A DNA stretch of 64,000 nt from Pseudomonas sp. NCCP-436. Lineage in GTDB: Bacteria; Pseudomonadota; Gammaproteobacteria; Pseudomonadales; Pseudomonadaceae. The notes below the pieces were generated by a model. It was not told where the DNA came from, did not search any database, and saw nothing but the letters and a program-made list of their open reading frames with translations. The stretch spans positions 248,001 through 312,000 of the forward strand of contig NZ_BPLZ01000003.1 of NCBI RefSeq assembly GCF_019656335.1, read 5' to 3'. Positions 50,969 through 60,105 of this stretch are shown one piece after another; position 1 is the first letter of the stretch, and each line of letters opens with the position of its first letter. The position numbers and the translations under genes are program-made.

Positions 50969-51922
50969 TCAGAAATGTTGGTAGCCGCCACGCGGCGGCT
51001 CAACCGATTGGCCGGCAGCATCCAGCAGCGTCACACCAGCACCAGCCACCACCCGGCCGATGACCCGCACGTCAGGCCATTCAATCTGCAAGGCCGCCAG
51101 GTGCTGCGGCGGCAGGGTAAAGGCTAGGCGGTAGTCATCGCCGCCCCCCAGCGCGCAAAGCTGTGCCTGTTCCCTGCCGGCGAAGGCAAGCAAGGCTGCA
51201 GAAAGCGGCAACCGCTCCAGCTCGACTTGCAATTCGACCTGTGAAGCACGCGCGATATGCCCGCAGTCAGCCAGCAACCCGTCGGAAATATCCAGGGCAG
51301 ACGTGGCACGGCCGAGCAGCGCCTGCCCCAGGGCCAACTGCGGTTGTGGCGACCAGTAACGCGCCAGCAATGCCTCGCGGATACCATCTTGCGCATCACG
51401 CTGCCCCAGCACCAGCGGTAAAGCGCCGGCGGCATCGCCCAACTCACCACCAACGCAAAGCAGATCACCGGGCCGCGCCCCGTCACGGCGCAGAGCCAGT
51501 CCCGCCGAAACCCGACCGAATACGCTAAGCGTCAGACTGAGCGGGCCGCGCGTGGTGTCGCCTCCGACCAGCGCCAGCGAACAAAGCCCGGCCATCTGCT
51601 GCAGGCCACGAGCGAATGCCGCCAGCCAGGCATCGTCGGCCACCGGCAGGGTCAGTGCCAGGGTAAAGGCCAGCGGCGCAGCGCCCATCGCTGCCAGGTC
51701 ACTGGCCGCGACGGCCAGAGCACGCTGGCCGAGCAAGAAGGCATCGCAGGATTCGGGAAAGTGCACCCCGGCCACCAGCGTGTCGGTCGACACCGCCAGC
51801 TGCTCGCCTGCTACCAGTGCCAGCAACGCACAGTCATCGCCTATGCCGCATACCACGCCGTCGCCGCCCTGTGCACAGGGCGCCGTGGCGAAGTAATGGC
51901 GAATCAGCTCGAACTCACCCAT
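50969..51922 (-). CDS. thiL: thiamine-monophosphate kinase
   Basis: A 317-residue ATP-dependent kinase that makes thiamine diphosphate. It has MGEFELIRHYF at the start, GIGDDCALL, STDTLVAGVHFP, LVGGDTTRGPLS and SALDISDGLLADCGHIA. The ATG at 51922 begins the conserved protein; the frame runs on to 51970. It lies 57 bases after nusB in the operon. Confidence 0.96.
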   Translation of the reverse strand: MGEFELIRHYFATAPCAQGGDGVVCGIGDDCALLALVAGEQLAVSTDTLVAGVHFPESCDAFLLGQRALAVAASDLAAMGAAPLAFTLALTLPVADDAWLAAFARGLQQMAGLCSLALVGGDTTRGPLSLTLSVFGRVSAGLALRRDGARPGDLLCVGGELGDAAGALPLVLGQRDAQDGIREALLARYWSPQPQLALGQALLGRATSALDISDGLLADCGHIARASQVELQVELERLPLSAALLAFAGREQAQLCALGGGDDYRLAFTLPPQHLAALQIEWPDVRVIGRVVAGAGVTLLDAAGQSVEPPRGGYQHF

Positions 51923-51979
51923 GGACGGGCACTCCCGGCTGCCTTCCGGCCCGGTCTGCAGAAACGCCATGCAAACGGC

Positions 51980-52459
51980 TCAGCGCCGCCTGGCGCCGAC
52001 CTCGGCCGAGCGCAGACTGGGCGCCAGCTTGTCGAGGATGCCGTTGACGAACTTGTGTCCGTCGGTTGCGCCGAACACCTTGGCCAGTTCGATGGCCTCG
52101 TTGATCACTACCTTATACGGCACATCGACACGGTTGCTCAGCTCGTAGGTAGCCAGACGCAGGATCGCCAGCTCCACCGGATCCACCTCTTCCAGGGGGC
52201 GGTCGAGCAGCGGCGCAAAAGCCCCGTCCAGCTCACCCTTCTGCCGCGGTACGCCATGCAGAATCTCGTGGAAGTAGGCGCCATCGACCTTGCTGAAATC
52301 GTTGTCGACACGAAACTGCGCCTCGATCTCGTTCAGCGACTGCCCGGCAATGTGCCAGGAATACAGTGCCTGCATGGCCAGGGTACGCGCCTCGCGTCGC
52401 GCTAGAACCTTCCCGCCCGGGGCCTTCTTGGCCGGCTGGCCGTTACCTGAGTTGCTCAC
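51980..52459 (-). CDS. nusB: transcription antitermination factor NusB
   Basis: A 159-residue RNA-binding helical protein: [19 protein letters not shown] at the N-terminus and [32 protein letters not shown] toward the end. It binds boxA with NusE in rRNA antitermination. The start is GTG at 52459, overlapping the ribH stop. A 20-residue polar N-terminal tail (Lys, Gly, Gln, Asn) precedes the fold. Confidence 0.95.
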   Translation of the reverse strand: MSNSGNGQPAKKAPGGKVLARREARTLAMQALYSWHIAGQSLNEIEAQFRVDNDFSKVDGAYFHEILHGVPRQKGELDGAFAPLLDRPLEEVDPVELAILRLATYELSNRVDVPYKVVINEAIELAKVFGATDGHKFVNGILDKLAPSLRSAEVGARRR

Positions 52460-52932
52460 TTGGCCTCCAGTTGTGCCAGCAGGCTGACCATTTCCAGAGC
52501 CGACAGGGCCGCCTCGGCACCTTTGTTGCCGGCCTTGGTGCCAGAACGCTCGATGGCCTGTTCGATGGAGTCAACGGTCAGCACGCCAAAGGCGACCGGC
52601 ACACCGTATTCCATGGAGACCTGGGCCAGCCCCTTGGTGCATTCGCCGGCAACGTATTCGAAGTGCGGAGTGCCTCCGCGGATGACGGCGCCAAGGGCGA
52701 TGATGGCCGCGTACTCACCCTGCTGAGCTACTTTCTGGGTAACCAGCGGGATCTCGAAAGCACCCGGCGCACGGATGATGGTGATGTCGTTCTCACTCAC
52801 GCCGTGACGCACCAGCGCGTCAACGGCTCCGCTGACCAGGCTCTCGACGACGAAGCTGTTGAAACGGCCTACCACCAGGGCGTATTTGCCCTGCGGGGCG
52901 ATGAAGGTACCTTCGATGGTCTTCAGGGTCAT
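52456..52932 (-). CDS. ribH: 6,7-dimethyl-8-ribityllumazine synthase
   Basis: A 158-residue lumazine synthase. It has [56 protein letters not shown] with the catalytic His and [15 protein letters not shown]. It assembles into a 60-mer or decamer shell in other bacteria. The ATG at 52932 is used. It lies 153 bases from ribBA, a gap with no visible gene. Confidence 0.96.
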   Translation of the reverse strand: MTLKTIEGTFIAPQGKYALVVGRFNSFVVESLVSGAVDALVRHGVSENDITIIRAPGAFEIPLVTQKVAQQGEYAAIIALGAVIRGGTPHFEYVAGECTKGLAQVSMEYGVPVAFGVLTVDSIEQAIERSGTKAGNKGAEAALSALEMVSLLAQLEAK

Positions 52933-53085
52933 GACGGGTCTCACATGGGTTAAAGAGCCGGGGCGCCTGCGCCCCGAAAAAATAGGGTTCGTTGATCAAC
53001 ATAGCCTCTGCCACAGGCAGAAGACCAGCTCCTCCCCTCTACCGCCATGGGAAGAGGGTTGGCAGACGCGCCCTGCAGGTCGCTA

Positions 53086-54165
53086 TCAGTCAGCCGGCAG
53101 GTATTCTACAACCTCGAGATCGAAGCCGGATATCGCGTTGAACTTCATCGGCGAACTCATCAGGCGCATCTTGCGCACACCGAGATCGCGCAGGATCTGC
53201 GAACCGGCTCCGACTGTGCTGTAGGTGGTCTGGCTGGCAGGCTGCTGGCGGCTGGCCAAAGCCAGCAGCTCCGGCCCGGTCAGCGGGTTGCCAAGCAGCA
53301 GCACCACGCCACTGCCTGCCTTGGCCACCTCGGCCATGGCCGTACGCATACTCCAGCGGCCGGGCTGCTTGACCAGAAACAGGTCGCGCAGCGGATCCAT
53401 GTTATGTACCCGAACCAGAGTCGGCTCATCAGCACTGATAGTGCCGAGGGTCAGGGCCATATGCGCGGTGTTTTCCACGCCGTCACGGTAGGTCACCAGG
53501 TTGAACTGCCCCAGTTCGGTGTCCAGCGGCTGTTCACTGACACGCTCGACGGTTCGCTCGTGAATCAGCCGATAGTGGATCAGGTCGGCGATGGTGCCGA
53601 TCTTCAGTCCATGCTCAGCAGCGAATTTCTCCAGCTCCGGGCGACGGGCCATGGTGCCGTCGTCGTTCATGATCTCGCAGATCACCCCGGACGGTTCGAA
53701 ACCTGCCATACGTGCCAGATCGCAGGCTGCTTCGGTGTGCCCGGCACGGGCCAGCACGCCGCCCGGCTGAGCCATCAGCGGGAAGATGTGGCCGGGGCTG
53801 ACGATATCCTCGGCCACCGCATCCTTCGCCACTGCGGCCTGCACGGTACGTGCTCGGTCGGCAGCGGAGATGCCGGTGGTGACACCTTCGGCCGCCTCGA
53901 TGGAGACAGTGAACTTAGTGCCGAAGCCGGAGCCGTTGCGCGGCGCCATCAGCGGCAGGTTGAGCAGCTCACAGCGCTCACGGGTCATCGGCATGCAGAT
54001 CAGGCCACGGGCGAAGCGGGCCATGAAATTGATATGTTCGGCGGTAATGCATTCTGAGGCGACGATGATGTCGCCTTCGTTTTCGCGATCCTCGTCATCC
54101 ATGAGAATGACCATTTTGCCGGCGCGAATGTCTTCGATCAGTTCTTCAGCGGTATTGAGCGCCAT
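53086..54165 (-). CDS. ribB: RibBA: 3,4-dihydroxy-2-butanone 4-phosphate synthase fused to a degenerate RibA-like domain
   Basis: A 359-residue fusion. Residues 1-205 are a normal RibB domain (DDEDRENEGDIIVASE, HAGHTEAACDLARMAG with the catalytic His, GVICEIMNDDGTMARR). Residues 206-359 resemble RibA but lack the ECLTGD...RCDCG zinc cysteines; the matching region reads VRVHNMDPLRDLFLVKQ. Only the butanone phosphate synthase activity is expected. The separate RibA at 48863 supplies GTP cyclohydrolase. It follows ribE by 12 bases. Confidence 0.93.
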   Translation of the reverse strand: MALNTAEELIEDIRAGKMVILMDDEDRENEGDIIVASECITAEHINFMARFARGLICMPMTRERCELLNLPLMAPRNGSGFGTKFTVSIEAAEGVTTGISAADRARTVQAAVAKDAVAEDIVSPGHIFPLMAQPGGVLARAGHTEAACDLARMAGFEPSGVICEIMNDDGTMARRPELEKFAAEHGLKIGTIADLIHYRLIHERTVERVSEQPLDTELGQFNLVTYRDGVENTAHMALTLGTISADEPTLVRVHNMDPLRDLFLVKQPGRWSMRTAMAEVAKAGSGVVLLLGNPLTGPELLALASRQQPASQTTYSTVGAGSQILRDLGVRKMRLMSSPMKFNAISGFDLEVVEYLPAD

Positions 54166-54177
54166 CGGGGCGTCTCC

Positions 54178-54840
54178 TCAATTCTTCAGGTAGCCGTGTT
54201 CGGCCAGAAAGCTCTCAGTCAGTCCCGAGGCCCGGGGTTCGGCTGCCTTGTCGCCCAGCAGCAGACGTTCCAGATAACGTGCCAGCAGATCCACCTCCAG
54301 GTTGACCCGGCGCCCGGGGCGGTAGTCGGCCATGATGGTTTCCGCCAGGGTGTGCGGGACGATGGTCAGCTCGAACTCGGCGCCATCGACCGCATTGACA
54401 GTCAGACTGGTGCCATCGACGGTGATCGACCCCTTATGGGCGATGTACCTGGCCAGCTCGCGCGGGGCACGTACCTTGAACTGGACGGCACGGGCATTAT
54501 CGGCCCGCGAGATGATCTCGCCGACACCATCGACATGGCCACTGACCAGGTGGCCGCCAAGACGGCTGCTAGGTGTCAGGGCCTTTTCCAGGTTCACCGC
54601 GGAGCCAGGCTTGAGTTCGACAAAGGCAGTACGCGCCAGTGTTTCGCGACTGACATCGGCCCAGAAACCGTCGCCGGGAAGCTCCACGACAGTCAGGCAC
54701 ACGCCATTGACGGCAATGCTGTCGCCGAGTTTGACGTCGCCCAGGTCGAGCTTGCCGGTGGCGACGTAAAGGCGCACGTCGCCGCCCTTGGGCGTCATTG
54801 CGCGAATGCTGCCAATGGCTTCGATTATGCCGGTGAACAT
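54178..54840 (-). CDS. ribE: riboflavin synthase alpha chain
   Basis: A 220-residue enzyme made of two similar barrels (MFTGIIEAIGSI start; VNLEKALTPSSRLGGHLVSGHVDGVG near 75-100; GSITVDGTSLTVNAVDG near 130-150). It converts two lumazines into riboflavin. The ATG at 54840 has GGAGG close upstream. The start lies inside a small leader frame (54825-54875), so translation may be coupled. An FMN riboswitch precedes it. The name ribC is used for the same gene in some pseudomonads. Confidence 0.94.
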   Translation of the reverse strand: MFTGIIEAIGSIRAMTPKGGDVRLYVATGKLDLGDVKLGDSIAVNGVCLTVVELPGDGFWADVSRETLARTAFVELKPGSAVNLEKALTPSSRLGGHLVSGHVDGVGEIISRADNARAVQFKVRAPRELARYIAHKGSITVDGTSLTVNAVDGAEFELTIVPHTLAETIMADYRPGRRVNLEVDLLARYLERLLLGDKAAEPRASGLTESFLAEHGYLKN

Positions 54841-54875
54841 GCGCCCTCCGAATCTTGGATATAGTTGCACAGCAT
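54825..54875 (-). CDS. 16-codon leader frame overlapping the ribE start
   Basis: A short frame coding MLCNYIQDSEGACSPA starts at 54875 with CAGGAG upstream and ends inside ribE, after the ribE ATG. The hairpin CCTGTTTT/AAAACAGG (54885-54905 on the plus strand coordinates) covers part of its ribosome-binding site. It lies just behind the FMN riboswitch. It could be the real target of riboswitch control, with ribE coupled to it; it may also be chance, as no homology is known. Confidence 0.35.
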   Translation of the reverse strand: MLCNYIQDSEGACSPA

Positions 54876-54972
54876 GGACAATCTCCTGTTTTGAGCAAAA
54901 ACAGGGCAATGTCGATCGATAGGGATTTCTAAGGCACGCACGCAGCCTGCCCAGGGAGGGAATCCCGCTCTC

Positions 54973-55217
54973 TCTTTATCCGGACTATACCGTCGGCCCC
55001 GGAATCCCACCGGGTCTGCTTGACCTCGCGCGGCTGGTGCCGTGGCGAGCGCTCGCGGGCTAGGCAGAAGCTGTATCGGTGCATCCGGAGCTGGTCGTAC
55101 GCTGACGCAACACAACCGGATCCTGTCTCGACACCGCATGGGCGACATCCAGCCGCGCCATATAAGGTTCTCGCTACCATTACCGCCGGTGGGGAATTTC
55201 ACCCCGCCCTGAGAACG
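54973..55217 (-). promoter_or_regulatory. FMN riboswitch (RFN element)
   Basis: Read on the minus strand, it begins TTCTCAGGGCGGGGTGAAAT, continues CCCCACCGGCGGTAATGG, and ends GATTCCGGGGCCGACGGTAT and AGTCCGGATAAAGAGAGAG. These are the conserved RFN blocks in order. It lies between ribD and ribE and should control ribE-ribBA-ribH-nusB-thiL-pgpA when FMN is bound. ribD and nrdR are upstream of it and so not under it. A hairpin over a start site lies at 54885-54905. Confidence 0.95.
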
Positions 55218-55310
55218 TTGCAGCCACTTACCGTGGCTGCACGGCGTTTTACCACATTTGCAACCTCGCTGCATGACAGCAGTTACCCGCGTCCATCACC
55301 ACAAGCACTG

Positions 55311-56423
55311 CTAGCGGCGAGGTGCAGCCGTAACCTGCCAATCGTCACCCACTGCCCTGATGTCCAGAATCTGCAGTTCATGAGCTTCGGCCATGCGGCT
55401 CATCGGCCAGTCCAGAAGCGGACGGGCTCCGGAGCCAAGCAGCTTGGGGGCGATAAAGATGCGGTACTCGTCAACCAGACCGGCGCGGGCAAAGGCCCCG
55501 GCCAGACGCGGCCCGGCCTCTACCAGCACCTCGTTGGAGCCTCGCCCGGCCAGCTCCAGAAGCAGTCGGGACAGATCCACGTGTCCATTGCTACCTGGCA
55601 CGGCAAGCAGTTCATGACCGTCCTCCAGATAGCGATCGCGGGCGGCTGCGGCGGCACAGGTCGCCACCAGCGCCGGACCAACACAGAAGAAGGCACGCTC
55701 CAGCGGCACCCGCAAACGCCCGTCCACCAGCACCCGCAGCGGCGGCCGACACTGCGCCAGCGCCGTCAGCTCAGCCCCCAGCCCCAGCTCGTCGGCACGC
55801 ACGGTCAGCCGTGCATCATCGGCCAGCAGCGTATCGGCGCCGGTTATCACCGCGCTGGAGCGAGCGCGTAGGCGCTGCACCTCGGAGCGCGCCGCCGGGC
55901 CGGTAATCCACTGGCTTTCGCCGCTGGCCATGGCGGTACGTCCATCCAGGCTCATGGCGAGCTTGACCCGCACGAATGGCAAGCCTCGCTCCATGCGCTT
56001 GATGAATCCGGCGTTGAGCTCGCGCGCCTCGTTCTCCAGCACGCCGCAGGTGACCTCGATGCCTGCCTCGGCCAGCCTGGCCAGGCCGCGTCCGGCCACC
56101 TGTGGGTTGGGATCCTGCATCGCCGCCACCACCCGCTGCACTCCAGCGACCACCAGAGCTTCAGCGCAGGGAGGCGTGCGCCCATGATGACTGCAGGGCT
56201 CCAGGGTAACGTAGGCAGTGGCGCCGCGAGCCCGTTCGCCGGCCTGACGCAAGGCATGCACCTCAGCGTGCGGCTCACCGGCCCGGGCATGCCAGCCCTC
56301 TCCGACGATACGGCCGTCATGCACAATGACGCAGCCGACCCGCGGGTTCGGATGGGTGGAATAAAGCCCTTTGCGCGCCAGTTTCAGCGCACGAGCCATG
56401 AAGGAGTGATCGAGCCCGGCCAT
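55311..56423 (-). CDS. ribD: bifunctional diaminohydroxyphosphoribosylaminopyrimidine deaminase / reductase
   Basis: A 370-residue enzyme of riboflavin synthesis. The deaminase domain (1-145) has the zinc motif HAEVHAL and PCSHHGRTPPC. The reductase domain (146-370) has VKLAMSLDGRTAMASGESQWITG and the NADPH region DTLLADDARLTVR. The start at 56423 overlaps the nrdR stop. The C-terminal part reads LVDEYRIFIAPKLLGSGARPL, as in the family. Confidence 0.95.
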   Translation of the reverse strand: MAGLDHSFMARALKLARKGLYSTHPNPRVGCVIVHDGRIVGEGWHARAGEPHAEVHALRQAGERARGATAYVTLEPCSHHGRTPPCAEALVVAGVQRVVAAMQDPNPQVAGRGLARLAEAGIEVTCGVLENEARELNAGFIKRMERGLPFVRVKLAMSLDGRTAMASGESQWITGPAARSEVQRLRARSSAVITGADTLLADDARLTVRADELGLGAELTALAQCRPPLRVLVDGRLRVPLERAFFCVGPALVATCAAAAARDRYLEDGHELLAVPGSNGHVDLSRLLLELAGRGSNEVLVEAGPRLAGAFARAGLVDEYRIFIAPKLLGSGARPLLDWPMSRMAEAHELQILDIRAVGDDWQVTAAPRR

Positions 56424-56887
56424 CAGTTCTTCGCCGGCTCTCGCGCCAGTCTTTCGATTTCTTCGCGAAACTCATTGAGATCCTGGAAACGCCGATAAAC
56501 CGAAGCAAAGCGGATATAGGCCACCTCGTCGAGCTTGCTCAGCTCGTTCATCACCAGTTCACCTACCACCAGCGACTTGACCTCACGCTCTCCGGTAGCA
56601 CGAAGCTGCTGCTTGATCCGTGCAATGGCCTCCTCCAGTCGCTCCACACTCACCGGCCGCTTCTCCAACGCCCGCTGCATCCCGGCGCGCAGCTTCTCCT
56701 CATCGAACGGCTGACGGCTGCCGTCCTGCTTGATCAGCCTAGGCATGACCAATTCGGGCGTCTCGAAAGTGGTGAAACGCTCGCCGCAGGCCACGCACTC
56801 GCGGCGTCGGCGAACCTGATCGCCATCGGCTACCAGACGGGAATCGATGACCTTGGTGTCGTTGGCGTCGCAGAATGGGCAATGCAT
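56423..56887 (-). CDS. nrdR: transcriptional repressor NrdR
   Basis: A 154-residue repressor of ribonucleotide reductase genes. The zinc ribbon has Cys3, Cys6, Cys31 and Cys34 (HCPFC, CVACG), followed by RFTTFE and an ATP-cone ([24 protein letters not shown]). It senses ATP/dATP. It is the first gene of the nrdR-ribD pair. Confidence 0.96.
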   Translation of the reverse strand: MHCPFCDANDTKVIDSRLVADGDQVRRRRECVACGERFTTFETPELVMPRLIKQDGSRQPFDEEKLRAGMQRALEKRPVSVERLEEAIARIKQQLRATGEREVKSLVVGELVMNELSKLDEVAYIRFASVYRRFQDLNEFREEIERLAREPAKN

Positions 56888-56989
56888 GGCAGGCGCTGGC
56901 TATCGGGCAATAAAGCCGTCATGTTAGCGCATAGCGATGCCAAGACAAATTAAGCTATAGACTCATCCGCCGAAGCCCATCGAACGCTC

Positions 56990-57421
56990 ATGCCACGATA
57001 TCAGTCTCTCCTGCCTCTACTGCTCTGCAGTCTGCTCATAGCCTGCGCCGGCCAGCCTGAAACCACTCTTCCCGCCTCCGTCCCGGAGGATGCACCGGTG
57101 GCTGCGTCAACGTCCCCCGGTCTCAGCGGCCAACTGCTGGGAGTAATGCCTGGCACCGAGGTCGAGCTGGCGCTGCTGGCCGTCGACAGCCGGGGCCGCC
57201 CACGGGCAGTGCTCAGTCAGGTGCAGCTGCGCGGCAATGGCACCCCGCTACCCTTCAATCTGCCACTGGTGAAAGCGGACACAGCCGCCGGACTGAGCCT
57301 GGAACTGCGTGGCCGGGCCAGCCTTTCCGGACAACTGGTGCAGCGCCTGCCGGCACGCCCCATCGCCACCGCCGCGCAGCCTCAGGATCTCGGCTCACTG
57401 CCACTGGTGACTGCGCCATGA
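56990..57421 (+). CDS. YbaY/YscW-type lipoprotein
   Basis: A 143-residue lipoprotein. The lipobox LLIAC (about 15-19) follows a short signal peptide. The body resembles the YbaY/YscW (PF09619) family: [26 protein letters not shown] and [28 protein letters not shown]. Its function is unknown; relatives assist outer-membrane assembly. Its TGA overlaps the start of the methyltransferase gene. Confidence 0.8.
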   Translation: MPRYQSLLPLLLCSLLIACAGQPETTLPASVPEDAPVAASTSPGLSGQLLGVMPGTEVELALLAVDSRGRPRAVLSQVQLRGNGTPLPFNLPLVKADTAAGLSLELRGRASLSGQLVQRLPARPIATAAQPQDLGSLPLVTAP

Positions 57422-58077
57422 CAGCACCATATTCCCTGCAACAGGCACTCGGCGAGTGCATCAGTGACGCCCGCCTGATCAGTCAGCAGCTCCCCGGGAC
57501 AGGCATCGCCCTTTGGCTGATCGACCCTCTAAACATGCAGCGTGCCTTCGATCCGGAGGAAACCCGACGCATTCTCGAAGAGCCTCCCTACTGGTGCTTC
57601 TGCTGGGCCAGCGGTCTGGTACTGGCACGTTGGCTGGCTGAGCACCCGGAGTGGGTGCGCGGCCGGCGGGTACTGGACTTTGGTGCCGGCTCCGGTATTG
57701 CCGCCATTGCCGCTGCCCGCGCTGGCGCGGCCGAAGTGATAGCCTGCGATCTCGACCCACTAGCCCTGGATGCTTGCCGTGCCAATGCCGAGCTCAATGG
57801 CGTGAGCCTGGGCTACTCCACAGACTTCTTCGCCGAAACCGACCGCTACGATCTGATCCTGGTGGCCGATGTGCTCTACGACCGTACCAACCTGCCATTG
57901 CTCGATCAATTTCTCGGCCGCGGTCGCGAAGCGCTGGTAGCGGACTCACGGGTTCGCGATTTCCGCCATCCGCTGTACCGGCGCCTGGCGCTGCTCGAGG
58001 GCTGCACCTGGCCGGATCTGGCCGAGCCGGCAGAATTCCGTCAGGTCAGCCTTTACCACGCGGCGCGCCCCTTGTAA
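57418..58077 (+). CDS. class I SAM-dependent methyltransferase (ETFB-lysine methyltransferase-like)
   Basis: A 219-residue methyltransferase. SAM motif I is [20 protein letters not shown] (about 83-102), followed by [20 protein letters not shown] and [14 protein letters not shown]. The family includes the lysine methyltransferases of electron-transfer flavoprotein beta and NNT1-like enzymes; the protein target is not known. It starts in an ATGA overlap with the lipoprotein. Confidence 0.85.
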   Translation: MTAPYSLQQALGECISDARLISQQLPGTGIALWLIDPLNMQRAFDPEETRRILEEPPYWCFCWASGLVLARWLAEHPEWVRGRRVLDFGAGSGIAAIAAARAGAAEVIACDLDPLALDACRANAELNGVSLGYSTDFFAETDRYDLILVADVLYDRTNLPLLDQFLGRGREALVADSRVRDFRHPLYRRLALLEGCTWPDLAEPAEFRQVSLYHAARPL

Positions 58078-58130
58078 GTGCATCCTTCCGCCCGCATTAA
58101 TAGAGCATTGTCCTACCTTTAGAGACGAAC

Positions 58131-59003
58131 ATGAGCGACTCTCCCTACATCTTTGACGTATCCGGTGCCGCCAGCTTCGAACAACTGGTGATTGAAAACT
58201 CCTTCCACAAGCCGGTGCTGGTGGACTTCTGGGCCGAGTGGTGCGCGCCGTGCAAGGCACTGATGCCGCTGCTGGCGAAAATTACCGAGGAATATTCCGG
58301 TGAACTGCTGCTGGCCAAGGTCAACTGCGACATCGAGCAGGACATCGTGATGCGCTTCGGCATCCGCAGCCTGCCCACCGTGGTGTTGTTCAAGGACGGC
58401 CAACCGGTGGATGGCTTCGCCGGCGCCCAACCGGAAGCGGCCATTCGCGAGATGCTCAAGCCGCATGTTGCCGAACCGGCACCGGCTGCCGCCGATCCCA
58501 TGGAAGCCGCCAAGTCGCTGTTCGTCGAGGGACGTTTCGCCGAAGCCGAAGCACTGCTCAAGCAGATTCTGACGGAAGATAACGAACGCGCCGAAGCTCT
58601 GATTCTCTACGCACGCTGCCTGGCTGAACGCGGCGAGCTGGGTGAAGCACAGGTCGTTCTCGACGCAGTGAAGGGCGACGAGCATAAGCAGGCGCTGGCT
58701 GGTGCCCGGGCACAACTGACCTTCCTGCGTCAGGTCGCCGACCTGCCGGAGGTCGCCGAACTGAAAAGCCGCCTGGCGCAAAACCCGCATGATGACGAAG
58801 CCGCCTACCAACTGGCGGTGCAGCAACTGGCGCGCCAGCAGTACGAAGCAGCGCTGGACGGGCTACTCAAGCTGTTCGTACGCAACCGCAGCTATGCCGA
58901 CGGCCTGCCGCACAAGACCCTGCTGCAGGTATTCGACCTGCTCGGCAACGACCACCCGCTGGTCACCACTTACCGTCGCAAGCTGTACCAGGCCATCTAC
59001 TGA
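58131..59003 (+). CDS. thioredoxin-TPR co-chaperone (YbbN/CnoX type)
   Basis: A 290-residue protein. Residues 1-110 are a thioredoxin fold with an intact active site CAPC (38-41) in FWAEWCAPCKALMP. Residues 120-290 are TPR helices. In E. coli the CnoX/YbbN chaperedoxin protects proteins from oxidation and works with DnaK and GroEL. The CxxC is complete here, so it may also be a real oxidoreductase. Confidence 0.9.
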   Translation: MSDSPYIFDVSGAASFEQLVIENSFHKPVLVDFWAEWCAPCKALMPLLAKITEEYSGELLLAKVNCDIEQDIVMRFGIRSLPTVVLFKDGQPVDGFAGAQPEAAIREMLKPHVAEPAPAAADPMEAAKSLFVEGRFAEAEALLKQILTEDNERAEALILYARCLAERGELGEAQVVLDAVKGDEHKQALAGARAQLTFLRQVADLPEVAELKSRLAQNPHDDEAAYQLAVQQLARQQYEAALDGLLKLFVRNRSYADGLPHKTLLQVFDLLGNDHPLVTTYRRKLYQAIY

Positions 59004-59030
59004 CAGCCAGCCGGCACGCTATCCCAGCGC

Positions 59031-59372
59031 TCAGCCGACCCAGTGATAAACCGGCGCATCGGTACTGGTTTCCATGCGAATCTGCGGGCAGTGGCGCAGG
59101 CGCACCAGCAAGCGCTTGCCCGCTGCCTCGCTGCCGGCCAGTCCTGCCAACTGCACCAGCAGCTGCGGCCCTTCCACTGCACCAGCCTCCCGTACCAATT
59201 TCAGTGCAGCCTGCCACAACGCATCCCCTGCAGCACTCTGCGCCTCTGTGGCGGCAGTCGAAATCACTGGTTCGACGGATAGATGTGCGGCCAGACAAGC
59301 CCAATCCTCCGGCTCCAGCTCAACCGTCAGATCCACCGGCCAATCGCCGATCCGTCCGCGTATGCGCACCAT
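59031..59372 (-). CDS. hypothetical protein beside the zinc operon
   Basis: A 113-residue soluble protein (start ATG 59372, MVRIRGRIGDWPVDLTVEL) with an alpha/beta pattern and a C-terminal QIRMETSTDAPVYHWVG. It has no recognised family. It is divergent from the zinc operon and convergent with the YbbN gene. An orthologue is usually found at this place in Pseudomonas. Confidence 0.65.
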   Translation of the reverse strand: MVRIRGRIGDWPVDLTVELEPEDWACLAAHLSVEPVISTAATEAQSAAGDALWQAALKLVREAGAVEGPQLLVQLAGLAGSEAAGKRLLVRLRHCPQIRMETSTDAPVYHWVG

Positions 59373-59441
59373 GTTCCGCCTCCTGTTTTGCTGCGCGCAT
59401 ACTCCCATGCCATCAGCGCACTGGCCAGCTCAACAAAAAAA

Positions 59442-59457
59442 TTGTTATAACATTACA
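59442..59457 (+). promoter_or_regulatory. Zur-like operator
   Basis: TGTTATAACATTACA lies 26 bases upstream of the DUF2796 gene. It matches the core of Zur boxes (AATGTTATANNATAACATT) with the inner TGTTATAACA palindrome intact. Together with the His-rich gene it governs, it points to repression by zinc. It could also affect the divergent small gene. Confidence 0.75.
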
Positions 59458-59482
59458 AACAACATCCTGCCGGAGAACCCCC

Positions 59483-60040
59483 ATGCGCCATTTGCTCCTT
59501 GCCCTACCCTTTGTCTGGTTACCACTGATTGCCCAGGCCCATGATCATGCTCACGAACATGCCGAGCACGGTAGCCTCGGCGCCCACGAGCATGGTGTCG
59601 CCAACCTCAACATAGCCCTGGATGGCAAGCAGCTGGAAGTGCAGCTGGAAAGCCCGGCGATGAACCTGATCGGCTTTGAGCATGCAGCCCGCAGCGAAGC
59701 GGACAAGGCCCAGCTCGAAAACGCCAGGCGTGAGCTGGAAAAGCCACTGACGCTGTTCGCCCTCTCCTCTAACAACTGCCGCAATACCCGGATCGAGCTG
59801 CACAGCCCGTTGTTCTACGAAGGCGTCCATGAGCACCACCACAGCCACGGGCACGACGATGAACACAGCGAAATCCATGCTCACTACCAGTTCGAATGCA
59901 CCAACGAACTGAAACAATTGAGCCTGGCGGAACTGTTCAAACGCTTCCCCGCCACCGAGAAAGTTCAGGTACAACTAATCGGCCCGGCAGGCCAGCAAGG
60001 CCTCATACTGACGCCGTCACAGCCGCGCCTGAGCTTCTGA
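59483..60040 (+). CDS. histidine-rich periplasmic zinc-binding protein (DUF2796, ZrgA-like)
   Basis: A 185-residue exported protein. After the signal peptide (1-19, ending LIAQA) comes a cluster HDHAHEHAEHGSLGAHEHG, and a second His cluster EHHHSHGHDDEHSEIHAH near 118-138. These fit DUF2796/ZrgA proteins that bind zinc in the periplasm for an ABC importer. It is the first gene after the Zur-like box and begins the operon with the ABC genes and DUF3299 gene. Confidence 0.9.
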   Translation: MRHLLLALPFVWLPLIAQAHDHAHEHAEHGSLGAHEHGVANLNIALDGKQLEVQLESPAMNLIGFEHAARSEADKAQLENARRELEKPLTLFALSSNNCRNTRIELHSPLFYEGVHEHHHSHGHDDEHSEIHAHYQFECTNELKQLSLAELFKRFPATEKVQVQLIGPAGQQGLILTPSQPRLSF

Positions 60041-60105
60041 AGCAAATCGGGGCGCGGCCGCGGTCGCCGCGCTCATACCAACGCAACATCACATACGCCG
60101 CCGAT

